Shown here piece after piece: positions 44,496 to 52,067 of a stretch of DNA of 64,000 bases. Under the pieces are notes generated by a model, which searched no databases, was not told the DNA's origin, and saw only the letters and a program-made list of their open reading frames with translations. The stretch's first letter is position 1. Each line of letters opens with the position of its first letter. This DNA comes from Stenotrophomonas_A sp035629025 (GTDB taxonomy: Bacteria > Pseudomonadota > Gammaproteobacteria > Xanthomonadales > Xanthomonadaceae), in NCBI GenBank assembly GCA_035629025.1, contig DASPIU010000076.1:1-64000 (forward strand). Reading direction: 5' to 3'. A program made the position numbers and the translations under genes.

Positions 44496-45532
44496 GACGG
44501 CCCCGTCGACCCCCGCTTGACCAACGTATGCGCCAGCACCTTGTCCACCGGCGCGCTGTCCTGGCGGCGGATGCGGCGCATCAGGATGTCCACGGCGGTG
44601 TCGGCCATGGCGGCAATGGGCTGGCGTACCGTGGTCAGCTCGGGCCACACGGTGGTGGCGGCGGAGGTGTCATCGAAGCCGACCACGGAAAGATCGCGCG
44701 GCACGTCCAGGCCATGCCGGTGCGCGACCGAGACCACGGCCGCGGCCATGTCGTCGTTGCTGGCAACGATGGCGGTGGGGCGCTGGCGCCGCGCCAGCAG
44801 TTTCTCGGCGGCCTTCAGGCCGGAGCGGTAAGTGAACTCGCCGGGCTGCACCCAGGCCGGGTCCAGGGCGATGCCGGCCTCATCCAGTGCCGCGCGGAAA
44901 CCTTCGTAGCGCCGCGCGCTGGCGGTCTGGTTCGGATGGCCGTGGATGAAGCCGAAACGGCGATGGCCCAGCCCGACCAGATAGCGGGTGATCTCGCGGC
45001 TGGCCTGAAAATCGTCCACGCCCACACGCGAGATATCACCTTCCTCGCGGCCCGAGGCAATGGCGACCACCGGGACCCCGGCCTCGACCAGTTCGGCGAT
45101 CACCAGCGGCGATTCGCACAACGGCGGCGGCAGGATCACCCCGGCGACGCTGCGCGCCAACGCGCGTGCGGCTTCGCGTTCGGCTGCCGGATCAACCTCG
45201 TCCCAGGCATCGACCACCAACTGCGCGGCGGCGCGGGCGCTGCCGCGCAAGGCGCCGACCAGCAGCTGGCGCAGATAGCCTTCGCTGGGGTTGGTGTAGA
45301 TCAGGGCAATGCGCGTGGTCTGCGCCGCGGCCAGTGAACTGGCCGCCAGATTCGGCGTGTAGCCGAGTTGCTTGACCGCGCGCATCACCCGCTCGCGCGT
45401 GCTTTCGCGCACATGCACCTTGCCGTTCACCACGCGCGAAACCGTCATGGGCGAAACGCCTGCCAGGCGCGCCACCTCATCGATCGTGGTGGCTTCGCCC
45501 TTGCGGCGTGCGGACTTCCTGGCCGTTGCCAA
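44471..45532 (-). CDS. xylR: LacI-family transcriptional regulator XylR
   Basis: 353 aa. N-terminal HTH (TIDEVARLAGVSPMTVSRVVNGKVHVRESTRERVMRAVKQLGYTPNLAASSLA) and a periplasmic-binding-protein-like effector domain (TRIALIYTNPS ... VVGFDDTSAATTVWPELTTVRQPIAAMA). It is convergent with the xyl genes, and the LacI-type palindrome upstream of xylB is its likely target; xylose is the expected inducer. The C-terminal residues SMGMGKGE are encoded by GGGAAT repeats, so the tail probably arose by repeat extension. Confidence 0.9.
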   Translation of the reverse strand: MATARKSARRKGEATTIDEVARLAGVSPMTVSRVVNGKVHVRESTRERVMRAVKQLGYTPNLAASSLAAAQTTRIALIYTNPSEGYLRQLLVGALRGSARAAAQLVVDAWDEVDPAAEREAARALARSVAGVILPPPLCESPLVIAELVEAGVPVVAIASGREEGDISRVGVDDFQASREITRYLVGLGHRRFGFIHGHPNQTASARRYEGFRAALDEAGIALDPAWVQPGEFTYRSGLKAAEKLLARRQRPTAIVASNDDMAAAVVSVAHRHGLDVPRDLSVVGFDDTSAATTVWPELTTVRQPIAAMADTAVDILMRRIRRQDSAPVDKVLAHTLVKRGSTGPSMGMGKGE

Positions 45533-45598
45533 TGTCTTCCCCTTTGCTGGCGCGCGTGCGGCCCGGCGGGCGGCCAGGGGGCAGGCGATGCAAGGGAT

Positions 45599-45610
45599 GT
45601 TAGCGGCAAC
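45599..45610. promoter_or_regulatory. Weak second xyl-box-like sequence upstream of xylR
   Basis: GTTAGCGGCAAC matches the 39893 box at 10 of 12 positions and lies 67 bp upstream of the xylR start, suggesting possible autoregulation. The match could be chance. Confidence 0.3.
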
Positions 45611-45651
45611 CCGTGGCGCCGGTCACGCTGCGCGGCGGCGCAAGGCGTCGC

Positions 45652-46464
45652 TCACTCCGGCAGGACGAGCGTGACCACCAGGCGCGCGGTCCAGCGATTG
45701 GCGTATTCCGGCCGCTCGATGTTGTAGAAACCGCCCACGCCGAAGCTCACCGGCAGCCGTCCGATTCGTTCCACCTTCGACACCATCATTCCAGCCGGCA
45801 CCAGCCAGCGGTTGCCCGAGCTCGCCTTCCAGTTGTAGGAGGCTTCCGAGGTGAAGTTCAACGACCACCCGTGCGGCAAGGTGCGGGTGAAGAAGGGTTG
45901 CAGGCTCGTGCTGCTGACATCCTCGCGGTCATCGTCGCCGGCCACCGACCAGACATGGTTGGCCAATGCCCCCATCGTCCACTTCGGGGTCTTGTGCACG
46001 AGCACGAAGGCCGGGCCCAGCGAGTACTTGCCCGAACCCAGGCTGTCGCTGCTGGCAGTGTCGAGCAGGGCTGCGGCACCGAAGCCGAACTCGGTGGCCG
46101 AGGGCGTGCCGGGCGTGGGGATGTAATAGCCCTGCACGAACAGGTCGCCGATGCCGTTGCGGTCCTGCGGGTACTGGTTCCAGGCCACCGGCAGGATCGG
46201 GCGCAGCAGGAACTTGCCGCGCTCGCCGACGAAGGGAATGACCGGCTGTACCTTCAATTGCTGGTTGTGGAAATCGCCGCCGGGGCCGACCGAACCCAGA
46301 TAGTTGTACTGAAACGGCACCGACACCACCGGTGCGCCCGGGTCGGCCAGCTTGCGCGAGATGTCCTCGGCGGACTGGCCGCCCGCCGATTGGGCGAAAG
46401 CCAGCGCCGGCAAACACAGCGCAACGAACGGCAACAGCCGCGCGCGGAGAGGGACACAGGGCAT
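45652..46464 (-). CDS. Outer-membrane beta-barrel protein ('neuromedin U'-annotated / transporter-like family)
   Basis: 270 aa. Signal peptide MPCVPLRARLLPFVALCLPALAFAQS, then QSAEDISRKLADPGAPVVSVPFQYNYLGSVGPGGDFHNQQLKVQPVIPF and alternating beta-strand sequence ending in VVTLVLPE. Relatives are often misnamed neuromedin U; they look like outer-membrane channels. I start at the ATG at 46464 for the clean signal peptide; in-frame starts at 46494, 46506 and 46521 exist. A CAGTA-N4-TACTG palindrome lies 81 bp upstream, shared with the sulfatase locus. Confidence 0.8.
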   Translation of the reverse strand: MPCVPLRARLLPFVALCLPALAFAQSAGGQSAEDISRKLADPGAPVVSVPFQYNYLGSVGPGGDFHNQQLKVQPVIPFVGERGKFLLRPILPVAWNQYPQDRNGIGDLFVQGYYIPTPGTPSATEFGFGAAALLDTASSDSLGSGKYSLGPAFVLVHKTPKWTMGALANHVWSVAGDDDREDVSSTSLQPFFTRTLPHGWSLNFTSEASYNWKASSGNRWLVPAGMMVSKVERIGRLPVSFGVGGFYNIERPEYANRWTARLVVTLVLPE

Positions 46465-46544
46465 GACGTGGCTTGGCAGTGAAGGCGTGCCCATCGTGTG
46501 GCGCATCGCTGCATCGGACAACCGCAGGTATGCCTAGGTAGAGC

Positions 46545-46558
46545 CAGTATTTCTACTG
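46545..46558. promoter_or_regulatory. Palindrome CAGTA-TTTC-TACTG, copy 1
   Basis: Perfect 5+4+5 palindrome centred 88 bp upstream of the outer-membrane protein start at 46464. It overlaps the 3' end of the histidine kinase gene (its TAG stop is inside). Same motif and spacing as copies 2 and 3. Confidence 0.65.
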
Positions 46559-48177
46559 ACTCTCCCGCCACACAGATTCGCGCGACCCCGATGGGTTGGG
46601 GAAACGCACTTCCACCGAAGTGCCGCCACCGGACCGGGCCTGCGCCGTGAGCCGTCCGCCCAGCAGTCGCGCGCGCTCGCTCATGCTGATCAGTCCCAGC
46701 CCGGCGCGGATGCGCGCGCAGGCAGGCCGATGCCATCGTCTAACACCGACAGCACGCATTGGTCGTGCACGCAGTTCAGTTCGACCCAGGCCTCGCGCGC
46801 ATGCGCGTGCTTTTCCACGTTGTTCAACGCCTCCTGCACGATGCGGAACAGGCTCAGTTCGTCGGCCTCGCTGAGCCCGTCCGGCGGCTGGACGTTGCAA
46901 TGGATGTGCAGCGTCGAGCGTTGCGCGTGGCCTTGGCAGAACCCCGACAGCGCGCTGGCCAGGCCAGTGAAGCGCAGCATCGCCGGGTGCAGACCGTGGG
47001 AAATGTTGCGGATGTCGTTGGAAACTTTCAGCAGGTCCTGCTGGAGTTCGGCCACCGCCTCGCGCTGCGCCGCACCCACCTGGCGCTTCAGATAGCTCAG
47101 GCGGATGGACAACGCGGCCAGGGACTGGTTGATATCGTCGTGCAGGTCGCGCGCGATCCGCGTGCGCTCCTGTTCCTGTACGACCAGGATGCGCCCGGTG
47201 AGGCTGCTGAGCTGGCCGTACGCATCGCGCAGCTGCTGGGCGGCGCGCCGCTGTTGCTCCAGCATGAGCGCGATCAGCCAGGACGCGCAGGCGATCGCGC
47301 AGAGCCAGGCCTGCATTGCCAGCAGCGCCGCAGCGTCGGGCAATGCCGCGAACGGACCGGCACCACGCAAGGTGTAGGCAACGCCCGCCACGCCACAGCC
47401 CAGCAAGGCCACGCAGGCTCCGGCAATGCCGAAGCGCAGCAGCGTCCACAGCAGCAGCGGCGTTGCAAACAGCGTCAACAGTGCCGAAGGCCAGTGACCC
47501 ACGTCGGCAACAGGCGACCACGCCCACAGCGGCAGCAGGCCAAGTGCCAATGCCACGCCGAAGTCGCGCGCGACATGGCCGCGATGCACGCGCGGCTCGG
47601 GTTGCAACCAGGCCAGGGCAATCGGCAGCAGCAGCAGATAGCCTGCCGTCTGGGTCAGCAAGGGCTCCAGGAATGCACCCCGCTGGGCGAGATCGAAGCG
47701 GGGGTCCCATAGCGCCGCCCACAGCAGCTGCAGCAGGGGCACGACCACGCCAATGGCGAGAAGCAGGACCGCTGCCGCGCCGAAGCGGGTCGGTGGCCAC
47801 CCGCGGACGCCGCGCCACCGCGCCAACCAGGTCAGGGCCAGTGGTGGCAGCGGCGCGCCGAGGGCCAGCAGCAACGCGGTGCCGGCTGAAAACGCGCCAG
47901 CGCCAAGCAGCGCCAGCCACAAGCCGGTGATGGCGCCGAGCAGGACGGCCAGCCAGGCGCGCGCGGGCCGTGTCAGCCACCAGGCGAGCAGCAGCGGTGA
48001 GGCCACGCAGAACGCAGGAGGTTCCAGCGTGCGTGCCCACAGCCATGTGGCCACGCTTTCCAGCGCGAAGCAGACCAGTGCGACGAAGGCGGCCTGCGCC
48101 AAATTGTCGCGCCACGAGCCCGGCATGCGCCTGCCCAGCGGCCCGGGCGCACGGATGACCGGTTCAAACTCGCTCAT
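46553..48177 (-). pseudogene. NarL-type sensor histidine kinase with a frameshift in the ATPase domain
   Basis: From the ATG at 48177 (GGGAGG upstream) the frame reads about eight to ten membrane helices (MASE1-like), a coiled linker and HisKA_3 with H346 (RTRIARDLHDDINQSLAALS), then N box EALNNVEKHAHA and G1 DDGIGLPARASAPG, and stops at 46690. The missing end GLGLISMSERARLLGGRLTAQARSGGGTSVEVRFPN continues in another frame to 46553. One extra G near 46700-46702 (CCGGG to CCGGGG) would restore a normal kinase. It is either a real mutation that removes the G2 box or a sequencing error. Divergent from its likely response regulator. Confidence 0.85.
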
Positions 48178-48410
48178 TGCTGCAGCGCCTCCCGCATCCC
48201 TGGGGTAGATCTGGCATGGCCGGCGAAGTATGCACCTGGAAAGTGCGCTCGATGTCACAGCGAAAAAATCGGCGTGAAGAATTCACGCACAAATCACGAG
48301 GAATTCACGGCGCGCCGATAGTCTGCGGGCGAAACCACCCGGGCTTCCGGGGAGATCAGGCAGGAACCATCACCGGTGCTTGCGGGACTGCCAAGCTGAA
48401 GGAGATGCGT

Positions 48411-49070
48411 ATGGCACCTGGAATGACTAACGCAGCATCGCGTGCTGCCCGGCCTCGCCTGGTGCTGGCCGATGACCATCTGTTGGTGGCGCAGGGCGTT
48501 GAACGTCTGCTGCTGGAATTCTTCGACGTGGTCGCGCTGGTCTTCGACGGCGATTCGCTGCTGGCCGCCATCCACCGCGAAGCACCGGACCTGGTGATTG
48601 CCGACATCAGCATGCCGGGCATGACCGGCATCGACGTGATGCGCCGCGCGCAGGAAGCGGGCGTCGAGACGCCCTTCATCTTCCTCACCATGCACGCCGA
48701 CTCGGAGATGGCTTCGCGCGCAATCTGTGCCGGCGGCTGCGGCTATGTGCTGAAGAACTCCGCGGGCGAGGAGCTGCTCTACGCCGCGCAGCAGGTGCTG
48801 GAAGGCAAGACCTACGTCACCCCGACGCTGGCGGCCAACGCCATCGCCACCTCGCACCGGCGCCGCCGCAGCCTGACCGACAAGCAGCAGCGCGTGCTCG
48901 AATACGTCGCCAAGGGCCTGCGCTCCAAGCAGATTGCGTTCGAGCTGGGCGTGTCGGTGCGCACGGTGGAGTCGCACAAGTACGCGATCATGCAAGAGCT
49001 GGGCGTGCATGGCACGCTGGAGCTGGTACGGCGCGCGGAGCAGGAAGGCTTGCTCGCGCCGCACGCCTGA
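48411..49070 (+). CDS. NarL/FixJ-family response regulator
   Basis: 219 aa: receiver domain with phospho-acceptor D65 (DLVIADISMPGMTGIDV) and LuxR-type HTH near residues 150-210 (SLTDKQQRVLEYVAKGLRSKQIAFELGVSVRTVESHKYAIMQELGV). AAGGAG lies six bases before the ATG at 48411. It is divergent from the frameshifted kinase, its expected partner, and is my candidate to bind the three CAGTA-N4-TACTG sites, because NarL-type proteins bind such short inverted repeats. Confidence 0.93.
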   Translation: MAPGMTNAASRAARPRLVLADDHLLVAQGVERLLLEFFDVVALVFDGDSLLAAIHREAPDLVIADISMPGMTGIDVMRRAQEAGVETPFIFLTMHADSEMASRAICAGGCGYVLKNSAGEELLYAAQQVLEGKTYVTPTLAANAIATSHRRRRSLTDKQQRVLEYVAKGLRSKQIAFELGVSVRTVESHKYAIMQELGVHGTLELVRRAEQEGLLAPHA

Positions 49071-49096
49071 ACGTGCGGCGCGGCGCGTGCGGGCAA

Positions 49097-49110
49097 CAGT
49101 AGTTTTACTT
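49097..49110. promoter_or_regulatory. Palindrome CAGTA-GTTT-TACTT, copy 2
   Basis: Nine of ten arm positions match the perfect form. It is centred 86 bp upstream of the receiver-protein start at 49189, in the gap after the response regulator gene. Confidence 0.6.
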
Positions 49111-49188
49111 GGGCCATACCGGTTCTTTTTCCGTGGCCCAGGCCGGCGCCGGCGCGCAGCATGAGAGGCCCCTTACCTGGCTGGGCCG

Positions 49189-49587
49189 ATGAAACGCGTG
49201 CGCGTGCTGTTGGCAGAGGATGTCTGGGCGATGTGCCAGCAACTCGGCGCGATCCTGGAGCAGGATTGCGAGCTGCTCGGCACCGTCAGTGATGGGCTGG
49301 CGCTGGTGCGGATGGCGCGTGCATTGCGCCCGGACGTGCTGGTCACGGACATCTCGATGCCGGGTATCACCGGCCTGCAGGCCGTCGAGCAACTGCTGGC
49401 ACAGGACTACGTTCCCGGCGTGGTGTTCATCACCGTGCATGCCGAGCCGCAGGTGGTCCGCCATGCGCAGGGCCTGATTCCCTGCGGCTACGTGCTCAAG
49501 GCCGATGCCGCGGAAGACCTGGTGCCGGCGGTGCGTGCCGCCGCGGCGGGCAAGCGCTACCTTTCGGCATCCCTGCGCGCGGTCTGA
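49189..49587 (+). CDS. Stand-alone response-regulator receiver protein
   Basis: 132 aa receiver domain only, acceptor D54 (VLVTDISMPGITGLQAV), with T/K residues in VFITVHAEP and YVLKADAAEDLV. It is a sequence relative of the receiver half of the upstream regulator but has no DNA-binding domain. It may act as a phosphate sink or a partner-binding switch for the same kinase. Transcription probably starts at its own CAGTA-type promoter. Confidence 0.9.
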   Translation: MKRVRVLLAEDVWAMCQQLGAILEQDCELLGTVSDGLALVRMARALRPDVLVTDISMPGITGLQAVEQLLAQDYVPGVVFITVHAEPQVVRHAQGLIPCGYVLKADAAEDLVPAVRAAAAGKRYLSASLRAV

Positions 49588-49593
49588 GCGCGC

Positions 49594-50763
49594 TCACGCC
49601 AGCAGCTGGAACAGGCGCTGCGCCAGCTCGTCCACGGAGAAGGCCAGCAGCGGCAGCGGCGCCAACGGCACGGCCGCATACAGCACCACGTGCAAGACGG
49701 TCCAGCGGCTGAGCGGCAGCGGCGGAATCGCCTTGACCGTGGCATAGACGGCGGTGAAGTCGGCCAGCGCCGATGAATCCGGTGCGTCGAGCAGGGCCCC
49801 CTGGTGGGCCGCGGCAGGCGCGTGCAGCCAGCGGTGATCGAAGTCCGCGGCGCTCTGGTGGCCCAGTTCGCCATACCTGAGCAAGGCATGACGCTTGACC
49901 CGCGACAGCGTCGGCGCCAGCAGCAACAGCGGCGCCAGCAACAACAGGCTGGTACCGAGCAGGTAACCGGCAAGCAGGTGGCGCAGGGACGCCAGGGTGG
50001 TGCCGAGGTAGATCATGTCGTTGGCAAAGGCACCGCTCAGCACCAGCCCATTGGCCAGCGCCAGCACCGCGAATCGTTCTTGCGCCAGGCCGACAAAGCC
50101 CAGGCCGGCCACGCCATCAGGATGCGCCGGATGCAGGTCCAGCCGCAGCCGTGCCAGCTTCCACAGCAGCAGCGTCCACAGCAGCAGGCGCCAAAGCCAG
50201 GCCAGCAGCACGAAGCGGAACAGCGGCATCGAGACGTAATGCAGCCACGCACCGGCCTGGCTGAGCTGGCCATCGCCACGCAGGGTCCATTGCGCCATGC
50301 CGGGCAGGCGGTCGCCAAGGCCTGGCCCGTAGAGCATCACCGAAGCTGCGGCCAGGGCCAGGCACAGCAGTTCCGGCAGAGCTGCATCGCGCAGGCGCCT
50401 GATGCGCCGCAATTCGGCGCTCAACAGGCGTTGGCGTGAGGGCGCCACCAGTGCGGCGTGTACGAACTGGCGCATGGCCTGGCGCAGGAAGTCATCGCTG
50501 CGCGGCGCCAGCAACACCAGCACCGGCAACGCCAGCAGGAAGCGCGCCAGTGTGGCGTAGTCGCCGAGCAGGGCCACGCTGCCGGCGCGCCGCCACAGCG
50601 TGCCGTCAAGCGCGCAGTACATCGCCAGCGGTGCAAAGGTCAGCACGACCAGCAGCACGCACAGCCATGGCGCCGCGCGTGTGCCTGGGCCAATCAGGCG
50701 CCAGTGGTAGAGCAGACGATGCGTGGGGCCGCCGCGCATCAGCGAGTAGGGATGGCCTGCCAT
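49594..50763 (-). CDS. Conserved integral membrane protein of unknown function
   Basis: 389 aa with about seven or eight hydrophobic helices, a cytosolic-looking Arg-rich stretch (SRQRLLSAELRRIRRLRD) and HPAHPDGVAGLGFVGLAQERF between helices. The C-terminal part (DSSALADFTAVYATVKAIPPLPLSRW) precedes a last helix pair. I do not recognise a family with a known function. It is convergent with the receiver gene (6-bp gap) and divergent from the sulfatase cluster; palindrome copy 3 lies 61 bp upstream of it too. Confidence 0.8.
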   Translation of the reverse strand: MAGHPYSLMRGGPTHRLLYHWRLIGPGTRAAPWLCVLLVVLTFAPLAMYCALDGTLWRRAGSVALLGDYATLARFLLALPVLVLLAPRSDDFLRQAMRQFVHAALVAPSRQRLLSAELRRIRRLRDAALPELLCLALAAASVMLYGPGLGDRLPGMAQWTLRGDGQLSQAGAWLHYVSMPLFRFVLLAWLWRLLLWTLLLWKLARLRLDLHPAHPDGVAGLGFVGLAQERFAVLALANGLVLSGAFANDMIYLGTTLASLRHLLAGYLLGTSLLLLAPLLLLAPTLSRVKRHALLRYGELGHQSAADFDHRWLHAPAAAHQGALLDAPDSSALADFTAVYATVKAIPPLPLSRWTVLHVVLYAAVPLAPLPLLAFSVDELAQRLFQLLA

Positions 50764-50823
50764 TGCGCGCCATTATCCCCGGCCGTGGCGCTCGAAAGTG
50801 CCAGCGTGGCGGCACGCCTGCGT

Positions 50824-50837
50824 CAGTAAAAATACTG
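50824..50837. promoter_or_regulatory. Palindrome CAGTA-AAAA-TACTG, copy 3
   Basis: Perfect 5+4+5 palindrome in the divergent gap, centred 84 bp upstream of the GTG at 50915 and 67 bp upstream of the membrane-protein start at 50763. It may control both directions. Confidence 0.65.
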
Positions 50838-50914
50838 GTGCTGGACTGGTAGGAACCCGATTGCGCGGCTTTGCGCGGTTCAACGATCCTGCAAGCCTCG
50901 ATGTGGAGGTAAAC

Positions 50915-51331
50915 GTGGATTCCCTGCTGGCTTTTGTTCACGGGTTCTGGAGCGACATGGTCGGCCGGACCGACGGTCCCATGACCTTCCGCTTCGTCCT
51001 GCAGCCGGTCATGGCGATCATCGCTGCCGCCATTGACGGCTATCGCGACGCCAAGCTCGGGCGCTCGCCCTATGTCATGCAGCTCGTGCATGGGCGTAAC
51101 GCACGCGAACGCGTCCAGACCTTTCGTGAAGGGTTCACCGCCGTCACCCGCATCCTGTTGCTGGGCGTGGCGATGGACGTGATCTACCAGTTCAAGGTGT
51201 TCGGCGCGTTCCGTCACCCGCTGGAAACCCTGGTCATCGCCGTCCTGCTGGCCTTCGTGCCCTATCTGCTGCTGCGGGGGCCGGCGGCCCGCCTGGCGCG
51301 ACGTTGGCGGCAGCGCCGCGGCCAGGCGTGA
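50915..51331 (+). CDS. Small membrane protein, first gene of the sulfatase cluster
   Basis: 138 aa. A GGAGG five bases before the GTG at 50915 fixes the start. The sequence MDSLLAFVHGFWSDMVGRTDGPMTFRFVLQPVMAIIAAAIDGYRDAKLGRSPY is followed by a hydrophobic helix pair and a basic tail (RLARRWRQRRGQA). No function is known to me. It is 13 bp from the DUF202 gene and clearly in the same unit. Confidence 0.8.
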   Translation: MDSLLAFVHGFWSDMVGRTDGPMTFRFVLQPVMAIIAAAIDGYRDAKLGRSPYVMQLVHGRNARERVQTFREGFTAVTRILLLGVAMDVIYQFKVFGAFRHPLETLVIAVLLAFVPYLLLRGPAARLARRWRQRRGQA

Positions 51332-51344
51332 GGTCGGACCGCAG

Positions 51345-52010
51345 ATGACTCAGCCCCCGCGCCCTGCCACCTCCGACGCTGCCGCCATGTCGGCCGGCTC
51401 GCCGGTGCGCCCGCAAAAGCTTGTCGAGACCCCGCCGCCGCCACTGCCGCAGGTGGACCACAGCGACGCGGATCTGGCCTCGACCACGTACTCGCACTAC
51501 CGCACCGAGTTGTCGAACCATCGCACCTCGCTGTCAGAACACCGCACCTCGCTCTCCGAATACCGCACCGACCTGTCCGGCGAGCGTACCGAAATGTCGA
51601 TGCGTCGCACCGGGCTTTCGTTCCAGCGCACGCGCATGAGCGCCGAACGCACGCTGATGTCGATCATCCGCACAGCGCTGTCGCTGATCGGCTTCGGCTT
51701 CACCATCTACCAGGTGTTCGGGCGCATGGTGTCGCAGGCGCTGCATGTCGGCTTCGGCGGCAACGCGCCGCGCAACTTCGGCCTGGCCCTGGTGTTCCTC
51801 GGCGTCTTGATGCTCACCCTGGGCATCGTCTACCACGTCCGCTACATGCGCGCGCTGCGCGCCGAGCGCCAGGCGCTGGTGCGCGACGGGCTGATCCATG
51901 GTGACAGTCCCTACCCGGTCTCGCTGACCCTGCTGACCGCCGCTGCGTTGTGGGTAATTGGCCTGCTGGCCATCACCAGCATGGTGTTCGACCAGGCGCC
52001 CTTCTCCTGA
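51345..52010 (+). CDS. DUF202 membrane protein with nine RTxLS heptad repeats
   Basis: 221 aa. A Pro-rich N-terminus is followed by nine consecutive seven-residue units of form xxRTx(L/M)S at about residues 49-111 (HYRTELS, NHRTSLS, EHRTSLS ... IIRTALS). The last two units are the normal DUF202 motif (ERTLMSIIRTALSLIGFGFTIYQ), so the motif seems expanded outward. Three membrane helices follow. DUF202 proteins such as YidH have no firm function. The repeated R and S/T sites could bind phosphate or sulfate groups, which is speculation. Confidence 0.85.
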   Translation: MTQPPRPATSDAAAMSAGSPVRPQKLVETPPPPLPQVDHSDADLASTTYSHYRTELSNHRTSLSEHRTSLSEYRTDLSGERTEMSMRRTGLSFQRTRMSAERTLMSIIRTALSLIGFGFTIYQVFGRMVSQALHVGFGGNAPRNFGLALVFLGVLMLTLGIVYHVRYMRALRAERQALVRDGLIHGDSPYPVSLTLLTAAALWVIGLLAITSMVFDQAPFS

Positions 52011-52067
52011 CATCCCTGCCCCCAGACCCCGCGCCAGGCGCGGCCACCCAGCACCGGAGTAGATGCA

